DNA from: Megalonaias nervosa | Lineage: Eukaryota > Mollusca > Bivalvia > Unionida > Unionidae | Reading direction: 5' to 3' | NCBI GenBank assembly: GCA_016617855.1 | Contig: JAECUM010001126.1 | Coordinates: forward strand, 62,001 to 126,000 | Length of the DNA: 64,000 nucleotides | Shown here: one piece after another, positions 13,995 to 24,614 of the stretch | Layout: each line of letters begins with the position of its first letter | Numbering within the stretch: position 1 is the first letter of the stretch | Notes under the pieces: model-generated | What the model was told of the DNA's origin: nothing | Database searches by the model: none | What the model saw: only the letters and a program-made list of their open reading frames with translations | Made by a program: the position numbers and the translations under genes

Positions 13995-14225
13995 AGACAG
14001 GAAACAAGTACATGGATGCTTTTGAGACAGGCAGTGCCATGTGGATCCAAATGTTTTAGCACCTATTGCTCGGCACATGCTCATGAACTGGCTCTTCACA
14101 CTGGCTGGGCAATATGCCATCTACAATCTGCAGGTAAAAGTGCAAAAGCATCATGAGATTTGAGTTCTCACTAAGGGAACGCTAAACTCCTGGCCCAGGG
14201 CAGGTCTGAGGGAAACACAAATCTC
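13995..14225 (+). other. Unrecognised ORF-like block shared by both copies (copy A)
   Basis: Plus-strand block that aligns in frame with 45,499-45,731. It reads DPNVLAPIARHMLMNWLFT, GQYAIYNLQVKVQKHHEI and LNSWPRAGL, interrupted by a TGA near the middle (where copy B has TCA) and by one upstream. 'caatctgcag' followed by 'gtaaaa' is a possible donor. I do not recognise the family. It lies in the intron between the 16.6 kb and 13.3 kb ARM exons but on the opposite strand, so it is probably an old retrocopy or mobile-element piece. Confidence 0.25.
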
Positions 14226-15000
14226 ATCAAAAGGTGAGTCATGGTTGAAACCTGAGCTCGGTCTTATACCCTTCTAGCCTGTTAATTCCCAAACAAATCC
14301 TCCAAGAGCTGGTTCTGAGCATGCCTCTGACCTATGAACATTAATTGGCCTAGGATATATCCAAGGGTTGTGGCACTACCTTCCAGCCGCTTGGTATTAG
14401 TTCAATCTCATATGTACCTGCTCACCTATGCTGTCCAGTTTCATAGGGATCTTCGTACACAACTGTGTTCCATAAATTCTTCTTCCGATACATTAACGAA
14501 ATGTTTCTGAAGGACATTTGTGATAGGTGGGGAAATCTTACACCCATTCAACACATATTGCTCGAACTCATCACCTATGGTGGTATAACACAGACACACT
14601 TTTAACTGGGTTGTTTGTGGGCAGTGACTGGCCAAACCTATATAACCATCCCTCATTGCCAACCAATGATAGGTCCTTTTAAGGATTCAGCCCTGCCTCT
14701 TGTCACCTGAGATATGAAGGACGATCTGAAGCTATACCTCAAATATATAATTTTGTGAGGATTTTGAAGGTCATTCAAATTCTTAGCAATGTAAAGATGC
14801 ATGCTTAATTTTGTTGAAAAGTTAAGGATCTGTTTGAAAGTTAATGCAAAATCCACAATTAGGAGAATGGGAAATCGGGGTCTATAAGTCCTGGAAATGA
14901 TGCAGTGGAATGCTGGAAATCATGTTTATTTAAGAGTTCATCAACATACAGCTTTAACACAGTCTGGCTTAAATCCAAAATACCTCAGTCAAGCTGTGGA

Positions 15001-15105
15001 AAAGAGGTCATGAATTGTCAGAATTCAAACTTGTTTAAGGCCTGCTCAAGATCTTGATAAACTTGTGCAGCATAAACCAATGACAGGGTTAGAGAGAACT
15101 CTGTC
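15001..15105 (-). other. Duplicated candidate helical exon, first member
   Basis: Minus-strand counterpart of 15,253-15,357, preceded by a good pyrimidine tract and acceptor ('ccttccgacatcgacag'). It reads FSLTLSLVYAAQVYQDLEQA then LNKFEF, with a TGA where the other member has TGG (Trp). A 'gtattt' lies a few bases past its end. Most third positions differ silently or conservatively from its partner. It is present only in copy A. Confidence 0.33.
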
Positions 15106-15252
15106 GATGTCGGAAGGAGTAGGCTGGTGTATGCACATTTAATATTGCAAACTAATCCAACAAGTGAATAGTATAGAACCCTGTGTTTTCGATCACTGTC
15201 TTTCTGACAACAACTTGCACCCCTCTTCTACATGTCTAAGAACACATCACAT

Positions 15253-15357
15253 AAATGAGGTCATGATTTGCCAGAAATCAAACTTGTTTAAGGCTTGCTC
15301 AAGATCTTGATAAAACTGTGCAGCATGAATCAATGACAGGGTTAGAGAGGCCTCTGC
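15253..15357 (-). other. Duplicated candidate helical exon, second member
   Basis: Minus-strand open stretch after a potential acceptor 'ttggcag': ASLTLSLIHAAQFYQDLEQA then LNKFDFWQIMTSFM. A near copy lies at 15,001-15,105, 250 bp away and in the same orientation. Both sit inside a 440-bp segment (14,965-15,405) found only in copy A. No domain is recognised; the residue pattern suggests two helices. It could be a captured exon pair or part of a mobile element. Confidence 0.35.
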
Positions 15358-15962
15358 CAACTTTTTGACCAGGACCTTTTCATTATATTTGCAACAATTA
15401 CATTCTTAGATAATCATCTAGTTGAAACCTCACCTGTATCATTTAAATATCCATTTATTCTTCCCAGATACTGGCTCTACATCAAACTTAGTTTTCTTCT
15501 GATAATGCTGACTAAAGTGTTACGTGACAAGGCTCGTATAAAGTAACAAAGAAAAGAGTGAAGCCAACAAGCTTTGTAAATTTTAACAGAATAATGTATT
15601 TCCCTAAAAAGCAAGGTAAAAATATGAAAAAGGACTTACGGTTTGTGAATCTAATCCAAAAATTAATCCTAGAATTTAAAAATATAAGCCCTATCACTAA
15701 AAAGTTCTAAATGAATCAAAGTTCGAATCCCGACGAAGTTCCAAGATGGAAGGCGATAACGTCTTTTATGACCTGTTTGTGTTGACGTGTCAACAGTCCA
15801 TTGTTGAAACACCAAGAATATAAATCCGGCTTTAGCATTCCAGATAATTTCCAATGAATGTCTTTTTCCAAGAATCTGAATGAGCACTAGATAAAGTCTC
15901 CAGGGAAAATAAATTATTTTAAATAAAAACACAATTCAAACCGGCTACAACAAAATAAATAC

Positions 15963-16110
15963 CTTTGAGCTAGAAGGCATGATTTACGGCTGACAATAAA
16001 ATCACTATGAACTAAGTTTTAACTTTAACTACGACGTACAATGAACCACGTGATAGGGTCACGTGATCACTACGGCGCAAAAAGAGGATAGCCAATTATC
16101 ACGTCCGCCA
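15963..16110 (-). promoter_or_regulatory. Promoter-like patch with short ATG exon, copy A only
   Basis: In AT-rich surroundings, 16,025-16,110 is locally CpG-rich. It holds two CACGTG E-boxes (16,047-16,052 and 16,060-16,065, 13 bp apart) and, on the other strand, a CCAAT box in 'gatagccaattatc' near 16,090. Sixty-seven bases downstream on the minus strand an ATG (15,980-15,978) opens a six-codon exon, MPSSSK, ending in phase 0 at a donor 'gtattt' (15,957-15,962). The whole segment 15,527-16,405 is missing from copy B. The phase would allow splicing straight to the exon at 13,250-13,370, bypassing the broken ARM exons. Promoter activity is inference. Confidence 0.4.
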
Positions 16111-16614
16111 CTGACAAATTCGATTGTACTGAACGAATCTCACTATAAGATTCAATCATAAAAATTAAGAAAAAGTTGTTTGCAAGTTCTGAATCAAGGT
16201 CGGGAACTAGGTCAGCTAAAAATACAATGTTGCAACGAACTGCGTATTTATCAGGCTAATAAAACTTGAACTAAATTTACTGGAAAAAATGTCAAATCCA
16301 GTGAATGATGTTATCATTACAATAACATGTAATGAAATAAGAGAATTTAAATCTAACACACAAGCAATTAAATTATATATAAGTAACACAAGGAAAACAA
16401 GAATCTGAATTCATTTACTTTCATGATTAAGTTTTTATGTTTATAGGAAAACTGACATTTTGGTCAGTTCTACAAAATCATGGATTGGGAGAAGTGGTTC
16501 TGCTCGACTCATGGAAAGATCATGGTTTGTTTGACTTTAAAATTCAGAAATCCTAAAGAACTGGTATCATTTTCACAAATGGAGAATTCACACTACCATG
16601 GAATTTGTATATAC

Positions 16615-16956
16615 CTTGATATTTCCAATATTGTTTTTATTGAATGCCAGCTCTCTGACTACCTTGCACACATATAACAGCTATTTCTCTTGCCCATCCT
16701 CCAGAACTTGACAAAATATGCCCAATGGTTTGGCATAGATTATAAGAGTTTTGTTCTTCTCAGCTTTGGCAAGTCCTAACAAGCCATCAATTAGCTCGCT
16801 CACACAGAACCCTTCTTTACGACGATCATCTGCCTGACGTGCTTCTTCAATCACATCTCTTAGAAGCTTAAATACATTCTCACTCCCTTGGATCTTGTCA
16901 CACTCATTGTCATCAATCATGTCAGCCAAGGCCAAATTGAGTTACCATCTGGATCT
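16615..16956 (-). pseudogene. ARM exon, copy A, broken
   Basis: Counterpart of the open exon 46,799-47,139. It is 342 nt rather than 341: one extra base near 16,935 shifts the frame after 'IQMVT'. Downstream the frame reads LADMIDDNECDKIQGSENV and then the helix-rich ARM sequence, until a TAG at 16,681-16,683 where copy B has GAG (Glu). After the stop the reading continues recognisably (VCKVVRELAFN) to an intact-looking donor 'gtatat'. Two independent lesions make this exon non-coding in a full-length transcript. Confidence 0.85.
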
Positions 16957-19121
16957 CTGAAGAAATGCATTATATTTTATATACTTCAGTTAACAACTTC
17001 TGTTTCATTTGATATTTCAAATTGTAACACTTGACAACTGTAATTCTTTCACACACATGGTCTGGTCTGACATTTAAGTTGTCCAGTTATTCATTAACGA
17101 ATAAAATATATAGAAGTCCCTGTTATCATGGAATGTTTAAGAGGGAATTTGTTGACCTTTTACATATTTGCTTATCGTGAGGAAACAAATGACAATCAGT
17201 ATATCTATAAATGTCTTAATCATCTCGACAGTCAGGCCTGGAATTTCATATCAGTTTCCTCTCATCAGAAACTAATAGAGTAAGACTGAGAAATTTATTA
17301 GTCTCTCTGAATCTTTCCTAGTCCTTCCCAAAAAATAATATCAGACATGTACCGGGATTAGCAACACTTTTGTATCTTAAATACCAGCATTATTCATAAT
17401 TCAGCAGACCCCCCAACCCAAACAACTTATCTAAGTAAATCAGTTAATTGTTTTCCTTAAGTTTGACCAGATTTCAGTAATGTGTAACAAAAATATCCTG
17501 TATTCTATTGTCACGTTGGAAAACATGTATCTAAAAAGATTGGTATGAAAATGATGTATCGATAGTAAACATTATGTTCATCAGAAAAGTTTGTAAAGTA
17601 CACATAAACCTTATTTACCTCAGTACAGTTGCACAAAGTTCAGTTCCAAATCCTATGCGGCATAGAGGCTTGTTGCTATCTTTGAACTTGATGTAACTTT
17701 TTTTTATTGTTTTCTTCATTTCTCATTACGATGAAAATAGCATCTCCTGCCATGTGACATACTCAAATCAACACGTGATGTCCAATAGACGTATTTGTGT
17801 TCCTTCCTGGTTTTATTCCGAACAATCTGAATATTTCTTTTAATTTTTCTGTACTGATTATTCAAACCTATTAAGAGGCTTAGTTTTTTCTTTCGAAATT
17901 AACATCTATTGGTAGTTGGAACCCATTTCTGAAATATTCTATAATCAATAGTTTGATCATGCAGATGCTTTGCTTGAAACAATATGTGCTGTTTAAAGCA
18001 TCTGAAGTACTACTGTACAGTTAGTCTGGTTCACTGACTAATTCCATTAAAGTTAATGTAAAACCATATCCAAATAAAACACAGGCCTATTATTTGGCTG
18101 TTACTGCTACAACTATGTTTTAAAACTTTTTCCTTTTAATATGTTTGTCCGTATTTCAAGGATCAGTTTTGTAAAACTTATGGCAAAATCATAAGCGTTC
18201 TCAGATCTGATTCAGAGGTACAAATCTTACTTTGGAAAACCACCAATGTTACTTTACAATATTCACTACAAGTTCACAAGAAAAACAATGATTCTCCAGA
18301 AATTAACTGTATTAAAATATGGCTAAGTGAACATTTTTTTGATTCATTGTCCAGAAAAACAAAGAACTTAATAAGAAAAAAGACAAAGATCTCATACATC
18401 CTGGCCATTACATAACTCCACAGACCAAACAATGTAAGACTGTGTCTGTCATGCAACAGTGAAAGCTGGGTGAGAATATCGCACATTATGACACTATTGG
18501 CATTATGCAGGTTTTCACAACATGCATACAAACAGTATGAATATTTGAGCAGTATATGTGTCTCCATGGTTGCTGATCGTTTGAAGACAGAATGTTTAAT
18601 CATAATAGGAATTTTAATGACTGAGGTAATACAATGGCGCTATCAAACTGGTAATTCACAAGGCCTTCTTTTGAAATACGGCAAGTCAAATCCTAATTAT
18701 TTTAACCTTCTACGGGAACATCTGAATCTCGGCAATTTACGCAGTTAGCTCAGAAAGTTTGGACAATGTCTTACCATTTTGTTGAACAAAATTACCCATG
18801 AGAGCGTAAAATGCTGACTGGTGACCAATGAAACTTTATTATCTGTCAGACTATTAAAATTATGAACACTTCTAGTATGACGGGAAATTTCCTAGACATG
18901 GGCTAGCAGACTAATTTCGAGCCGTGATACTGCAGAAAAGCAATAAATTTTGGTGGACATTTTATCTATTTTGGATATACTTTTTATCATGTATACTGGA
19001 TTGGCAATCTTCAAGATAATAAACAGAGTCAACATGAACCAAGTCAGTATGTCATCCTATGCAAAAATACTGGCAAGTTCCAAGCTGAGATTTCAGACAG
19101 AGATGGAATCCTAATACTCAC

Positions 19122-19263
19122 TCGGTTGCGTTTACTCTAAGTTTGGTAGAACACTGTCAACAGCGTTAACATCAAGGTAGATTTTTCTCTCTGTATCTGG
19201 ATTGTGGGCACAGTTATGCAAAATCGCCACCGAGGAGGTGAATGCAAAGGGATCTGACTCTGC
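19122..19263 (-). pseudogene. ARM exon, copy A, with stop codon
   Basis: Counterpart of 49,295-49,436, same length (142 nt) and same splice sites (acceptor 'attgcag', donor 'gtgagt'). It encodes ESDPFAFTSSVAILHNCAHN, an ARM repeat pattern, but a TAA at 19,132-19,134 replaces the TCA of copy B four codons before the donor. With the lesions in the next exon this disables copy A upstream of the TIR part. Copy A has no ARM exon 5' of this one, because the matching region is deleted at about 19,575. Confidence 0.85.
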
Positions 19264-20089
19264 CTGCAATGTGAAAAAATTGCCATTCAAGATGTTTGAA
19301 AGTAATCAAGTCAATGAACAGGTTGCCAGTCAAGATATATGATACTAATCTTAAACTTACTTTGAAATACACTATTATAACATGACCGCTACCAACCGAA
19401 AGACAGAAGCTATCAAGGAACAAGTGACTGTGTAAATTGTCTATGATGACATAATTGCATTTAATATGAATTAGGCATGAAAAAAAAATAGTGATTAAAA
19501 CAATTTACTGTACATACCCAATTAAGGATGTTTAGTACGTCAAGCAGTTGTTTGATATGGATGTCAATTACCAACTGAACATTTATGTTTGAGTGTGTGT
19601 CCGAATATCTAAAACGGGGTGGCTAAAGTCTGAGCAAGCTTGGACTATCAAGTTGGTTTCATACCTGGATCAACTTCTGCGACCATGTCTGATTTAACAG
19701 GCTGTATCCCAGACAGTAGCTCTGGTTCCAAAAGATATTGTTAGTTAATAGCACAAAAACGTGTCAAAATCCTTATTGTCCTTCAAAAGTGAATTAACTG
19801 CTGTTAAGATTTCCAACAGCGTGTTATTTTATTTTCGCTTCCTTTTTGGGAGATCCAATCATACTATTGGCAAAGCCTCAGGTAGGTAGGTAGGTGGGTC
19901 TGTATGCCGCTTCTTATAAAACGGTGAGCATTGCATTTTCTGCCTTCAGAAATTAGATCAATATTATTTCCAGAGGTGTCTATTAACATGGCGATCGTGT
20001 ACCAACTTTTGGAAAGATTATTCAAACGTTCGTCCTACCCACATTAAAAGTAAATAATAATAATATATATCTTGTAAAACAAATCGCAA

Positions 20090-20335
20090 ACTGAAGTTGT
20101 GCGGTCATGTCTCAAAATCATCTGGACTGGCAAAAACAATCTTACAAGGCACATTGCGAGGGTGCAGAAGAAGAGGCAGACGGAAAAAGAGGTGGGAATA
20201 CAACATTAAGGAGTGGACAGGCATGGGATTTGGAGATTCCCAAACCGCAGTAGAGAAGAGGGAAAGATAGAGAGAATTGGTTGTAAAGTCAACTGTGGTG
20301 CCCCAACGACCTCTTGGGTTAAGGGATTGATGATG
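20090..20335 (+). pseudogene. LINE ORF2 C-terminal end
   Basis: Plus-strand frame reading KLKLCGHVSKSSGLAKTILQ, then GRRKKRWEYNIKEWTGMGF and, after one stop, RELVVKSTVVPQRPLGLRD. This is the C-terminal tail common to many metazoan non-LTR retrotransposons ('GR..KRW.DNI..WTG..'). It ends at a 'tgatgatgatga' tail, as such elements do. It is a 5'-truncated insertion of about 330 bp (from about 20,008). Copy B has only a (CA)n tract at the matching place, so it inserted after the duplication or was lost from B. Confidence 0.75.
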
Positions 20336-20351
20336 ATGAATATAATGCTGC

Positions 20352-21319
20352 CGGGTATTTCTGCGCACGTAAGGTTTCCATCTCCAAAAATGAAGCAAAA
20401 CGCATACCGAATTCGACCGATTGACGAAAATAAAATACTGCAATGCTTACCATTTGAAAAGAGGCAATTGCTACCAGAATATTCTGTTAAAAATAAAATT
20501 AATTTTGGACACACGGGATATTACCCCGGTGTTTTCATGACTCACGATATGTCGGCCTATTTTGCGCTCAGCTTTGAAAAGATGTAATGTTTATCCATCG
20601 GGCTATAGAAATGGAATACATTACTTTGGACTGTTTCTTTCAGCAGTTCAATGAAGTAATTAGGTCAGGTTTATAGCTAGCTTTTCCAAATTCAACGTAA
20701 CAATGCCAATAAACGGCAAGAGATATTAAGCAAACTACACCGATCTTGTGAATAAAATTAGTAAAGTTCAACATTTTAAAATAAAATAAGCTATTATGTG
20801 GAAGAGAAACAAAAATGTACGGAAAAATGTGTTTACAACGTCTTTTTTATGGGGAAAAATTATCAAAGAATTCAGAAACAGACTATACGCCGGGGAATTT
20901 TTGAGAATCACGTTCTAGCATCTAGTTGACACGTTGGGTAACAGACAATTTTGTGCTTCTGGGACAACTTCTTGCAAAATTGGAAACATGGATTAAGATG
21001 CAGAATTATTTAAGGTATACATTTCCATATTTTAAATAATGTATTTATTTGTATGATTCTAAAAGATCCATAGTTAATAGGATTTTCTGGGTTACAGGTT
21101 CAAGAAAGTCATGGAGTTGATCTTCATGTTGATATTTAGAAATCACATTTTCATATGCATTTCGAATCGAGATGTGGGATATTTTTGTACACTTTATGAA
21201 TATCACTTTTCTTAATTAAAGTAGGATCGTTCTTTCTTGATACAAGATGGATTTTTGACCCAAAATAACACGTGATGCAATGTTTACAGAAATGACGTAC
21301 CTTTGCGCAGAATTACCCG
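20352..21319. mobile_element. Inverted-repeat-bounded element, copy A orientation
   Basis: Segment of about 968 bp flanked by inverted ends: cgggtatttctgcgc at 20,352-20,366 and the complement of cgggtaattctgcgc at 21,305-21,319 (14 of 15 match). In copy B the corresponding segment is in the opposite orientation. Inside, next to the left end, is a conserved ORF-like stretch (QNAYRIRPIDENKILQCLPF, FEKRQLLPEYSVKNKINF) of unknown nature. No transposase is recognised, so this is probably a non-autonomous DNA transposon. Confidence 0.6.
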
Positions 21320-21339
21320 ACGCGCAGAATTGGCCGACT

Positions 21340-24289
21340 TGGCTGGTATGTATCGACACGGCGTCAATGCATTAGCGATGACTCCAAAATTTTCCGAATG
21401 CTGGAAACTCGTATATAGCAAGTGCCCATCAAACAGAATATCTACTTATACAATCTTTACACATCGACATCCGTCTTCGTTAATTACTGGTATCGGCGAG
21501 AGGTCTGAATAAATCTGACCCAAACAACTATCACCATATAACATATTATCTTTATAAGATGGTCATAAGCCCTTACCATCAGGCCCAGCTGCGCAAGGGG
21601 GCATAACATTGGTCCAAGATCAATACATTAACTTCACGTATTACAAAATATTAAATCTGACCCTAAAATGTTAGAAGTATAAGATGGTCCTAAGTCCAGA
21701 CGAGCAGGACCAGCAGCACAAAGCGGCATATTCAGAACTATCACAAAAAGTAACCTCTGTAGTGGTTAGCATAACTGACCCCAAAATCACAAATCATAAG
21801 GTGGTATGAGCCCAACCAAATTACAAATTGGGTAGCAGGGGTATTCTTTTTCCTTTATGTGCATTCCATAACTTTGCGCGTTCCCTTACTTTTTGCGCTC
21901 GCTATGACCCCCTCCCAACATTCATGAGTAACATACGTTACTTCACCTCTTTAATGCGTTCACACACTTCTTTATTTAGTACTACACCACTGGGTGGCAA
22001 AAGCCCAACCATCAGGCCAAGCGCACAAGGCTCAACATTTTATAAGGATAAATTAGACTAAGTTGACGCAACAATATATTCACAAGATCAAAACAGCTCA
22101 CATGAATTAGATGACATAAGATGGTTAAAACCCCATAACCATCATTCCCAGTTATTCAAGGAGAGAACGATTGTAATTATCCACTAACAACCTAAACGTG
22201 CGTATTCAACTGTCAATGAGGGCATGAACTGATACCAGGTCAACGCTGTCACAATTACTAAAAGCACAGATATTGTATTCTAAAACCAGTGCAAGTCGGC
22301 ACCATTGGACCTCCTGATCCCTGGATCGCGGTAAGCCAACGTCGCATCTCATAACGTCCCGTTTCCGTCTCGACCACGACCAGACATCCATAAAAGGACG
22401 AGGGTGTGACTCTACTTGCTCTCGTCCAGCAAAACAATAAAGCCCCGAAGGACTTGATAATAAGCACGGAACCGGGGTTATCGTTATGAGTGTTGATCCA
22501 TTCCCATATGACAATTAAGGGGCATGCCTTGCGTGCAGTAAGGATTCGGGTGGCAGCACTTGCATGCTTACCACCCGCCGAGAAATTAAATAGGCAACTT
22601 TGTTGGCATTAAACCGATGTACATGCAGGGCCGACCGGGGGAGGGAAAAAATTTTTGTTTGAAGAAGAACTAGGAGAGAACTAGGAGAGACCTGAGTGTT
22701 TCTTACCCCAGGGCCCGTGATCGCTCTCTACGGTCCTGAGCATATGACAGAACAGCCGCACACGACGTTAATTTAAGAACGAACGAAGGAGCAGATTTAC
22801 CAGGTTGGCGACCGAATTATCTCAATACAAAACACCAACAAAAAGCAAACTGTTACGTCGTGTCTGTTTTGTTTGGCGGCCTGCATTAAAGTTTTCAATG
22901 CCACTGCTGCCTTGTGTGATCCACTGTTGCTAACAATATTCTCAATGCGACCGGTGTCTGTCTCGCAGTTTGGATAATAAACATTATCATATTGTGTACA
23001 AACAGTTAGACCTTAGTCCGTGAATTATTGGTTTTCCCAAGAAAGCAAAAAAATTAAAATAAACAATTTTTTCTCTAACAGTTAAGAATGTTTTCCATAA
23101 ACAACCTTTACAAAACCAATAAGCAGGGGGACCCACAGAATTATTTTCGTGTGTCTGTGTGTGTGGACAAACATGTAGTGGTCAGCTATTAAGTTAGTTT
23201 TACGGATGCATGCGAAAACACGTTTAGAGATGAATGGTTGTGGTGGGGCTATGTGCTGACACCCATGTCAATAAGACTTCTTGCGTACCATTCACGGTAG
23301 TCGCGTGCAAATAGGTTGACCCCTCACGCAAAAGGTCCAAGATCAAATATCACTTATCACTTTTGTGTTGCTCTTTGTTTCGTATTGAATTAAGAAAGTA
23401 TCGATACACATATGTACTATGCGAATGTACTTTCTAAGTACTCGATTTGTTATCTTCAACTACGTAACTGAGATTTAATGTGCGAATATACACAAAGCAA
23501 TGTAGGAAAACAAACGGTTAACAGCTGAGATTACCTATGAGATCTGCCGGTTTCAATTCCTTAAAACACTTTAGCAAGCCAAATTGTTCCAACATAAAAT
23601 AAAATGAAAATTTGTTGGTTGTGCGCATTAAAAAGAATAAAATATATCCACTGGATTACAATACAGTTTTCTCCACGAATTTCACTCAGTATTGATTCGG
23701 ATTTTATATTTCTACTGCACATAGGATCAACTTCGGGGCGGGGAGGAGGAGGGGCCGAGGAGTGGTCATCCCACCACCCAACCAGCCATTTCACCTCCAA
23801 ACATATTTTGGCCTATACCCGTAAAACTTAATAGCTGACCACTAAAAGGTTTATGTTTTTCCCATTCCCATTTCAAATTAATTGTGCTAGCGCTATTGTA
23901 AGGGGGTATTATAGGATCGAATACCACTTAACGCTTTTAATTTTTATCATAAAATAAACTAAGAAATACTGCTACTCAGATTTTCTGTGCGAATATTCAG
24001 CTTAAGTGCATGCTTTGTTATCTTGAATTAAGAAAGAATTATGTCACTGAGATTTACTTTGCGGGTGTATATAAATCACTGCAGAACATAAGCCGCGAAC
24101 AACTGACATTACCGAAAATTACTGAAGTTTTTTACTCACGAAATTTACTGCATATTTATTATGTAGATTATTCGTAATTTATATACACGCCCTTGCCAAG
24201 AGTCTGTCCAGATTAGGTTCTCGTTTGGTGCTTTTCAGTATACACGTCGGTTTTATTTAGTGATGAGACAATTAAAGTCAAGATCCTTG
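21340..24289. other. Duplicated non-coding block, with CpG-rich stretch
   Basis: Aligns with 60,138-63,129. 21,540-22,060 contains dispersed repeat wording ('aagatggtcataagccctta', 'aggcccagctgcgcaagg'). 22,260-22,960 is richer in CpG and G+C and is well kept in both copies (pair 61,030-61,810), yet the frames carry different stops in each copy. No gene is recognised. It may be an old retroelement. Confidence 0.45.
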
Positions 24290-24400
24290 CCACGGTAGCT
24301 GACATAGGATGGTTAATGTTATGATTCGAATCATCACCCCTTGTTTCACGAGTCCGGGACGCTAACCACTAAGCCATTGCGGCTAATCCAGATAAGGTGC
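24290..24400 (-). repeat. tRNA-like relic, copy A
   Basis: The minus strand reads 'gccgcaatggcttagtggtt', 'agcgtcccggactcgtga' and 'gatgattcgaatcat', giving box A and box B in tRNA spacing. It is duplicated in copy B at 63,130-63,235. Probably a SINE head. Stem pairing is too poor to call a tRNA gene. Confidence 0.5.
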
Positions 24401-24614
24401 ACAGCGACCGTGCTAGAATAAATATGTGCTTGTAGTCAAATAAAGAATATACACGCCTGAATAAATGGGGTATTCTTCTGCAGCGATTGCAGCTTGACAA
24501 AAGAAAATGTGTGCATAATGACTAAACTTTCAGAAAGTTAAAGATAAAATTCAGACCATATCACACACTGCAAAATTGCAAAGAAGCCAAAACGTATGTG
24601 AAAGGGTGTGGGAA

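Noticed and set aside
15669..15932. 87-codon minus-strand frame in the copy-A insertion
   Set aside because: No family resemblance; follows the candidate first exon but without a matching acceptor.
18274..18603. Minus-strand frame shared with copy B (LLKYSYCLYACCENLHNAN)
   Set aside because: Lies in the intron between two ARM exons whose phases join directly; stops differ and no matching splice phase was seen.
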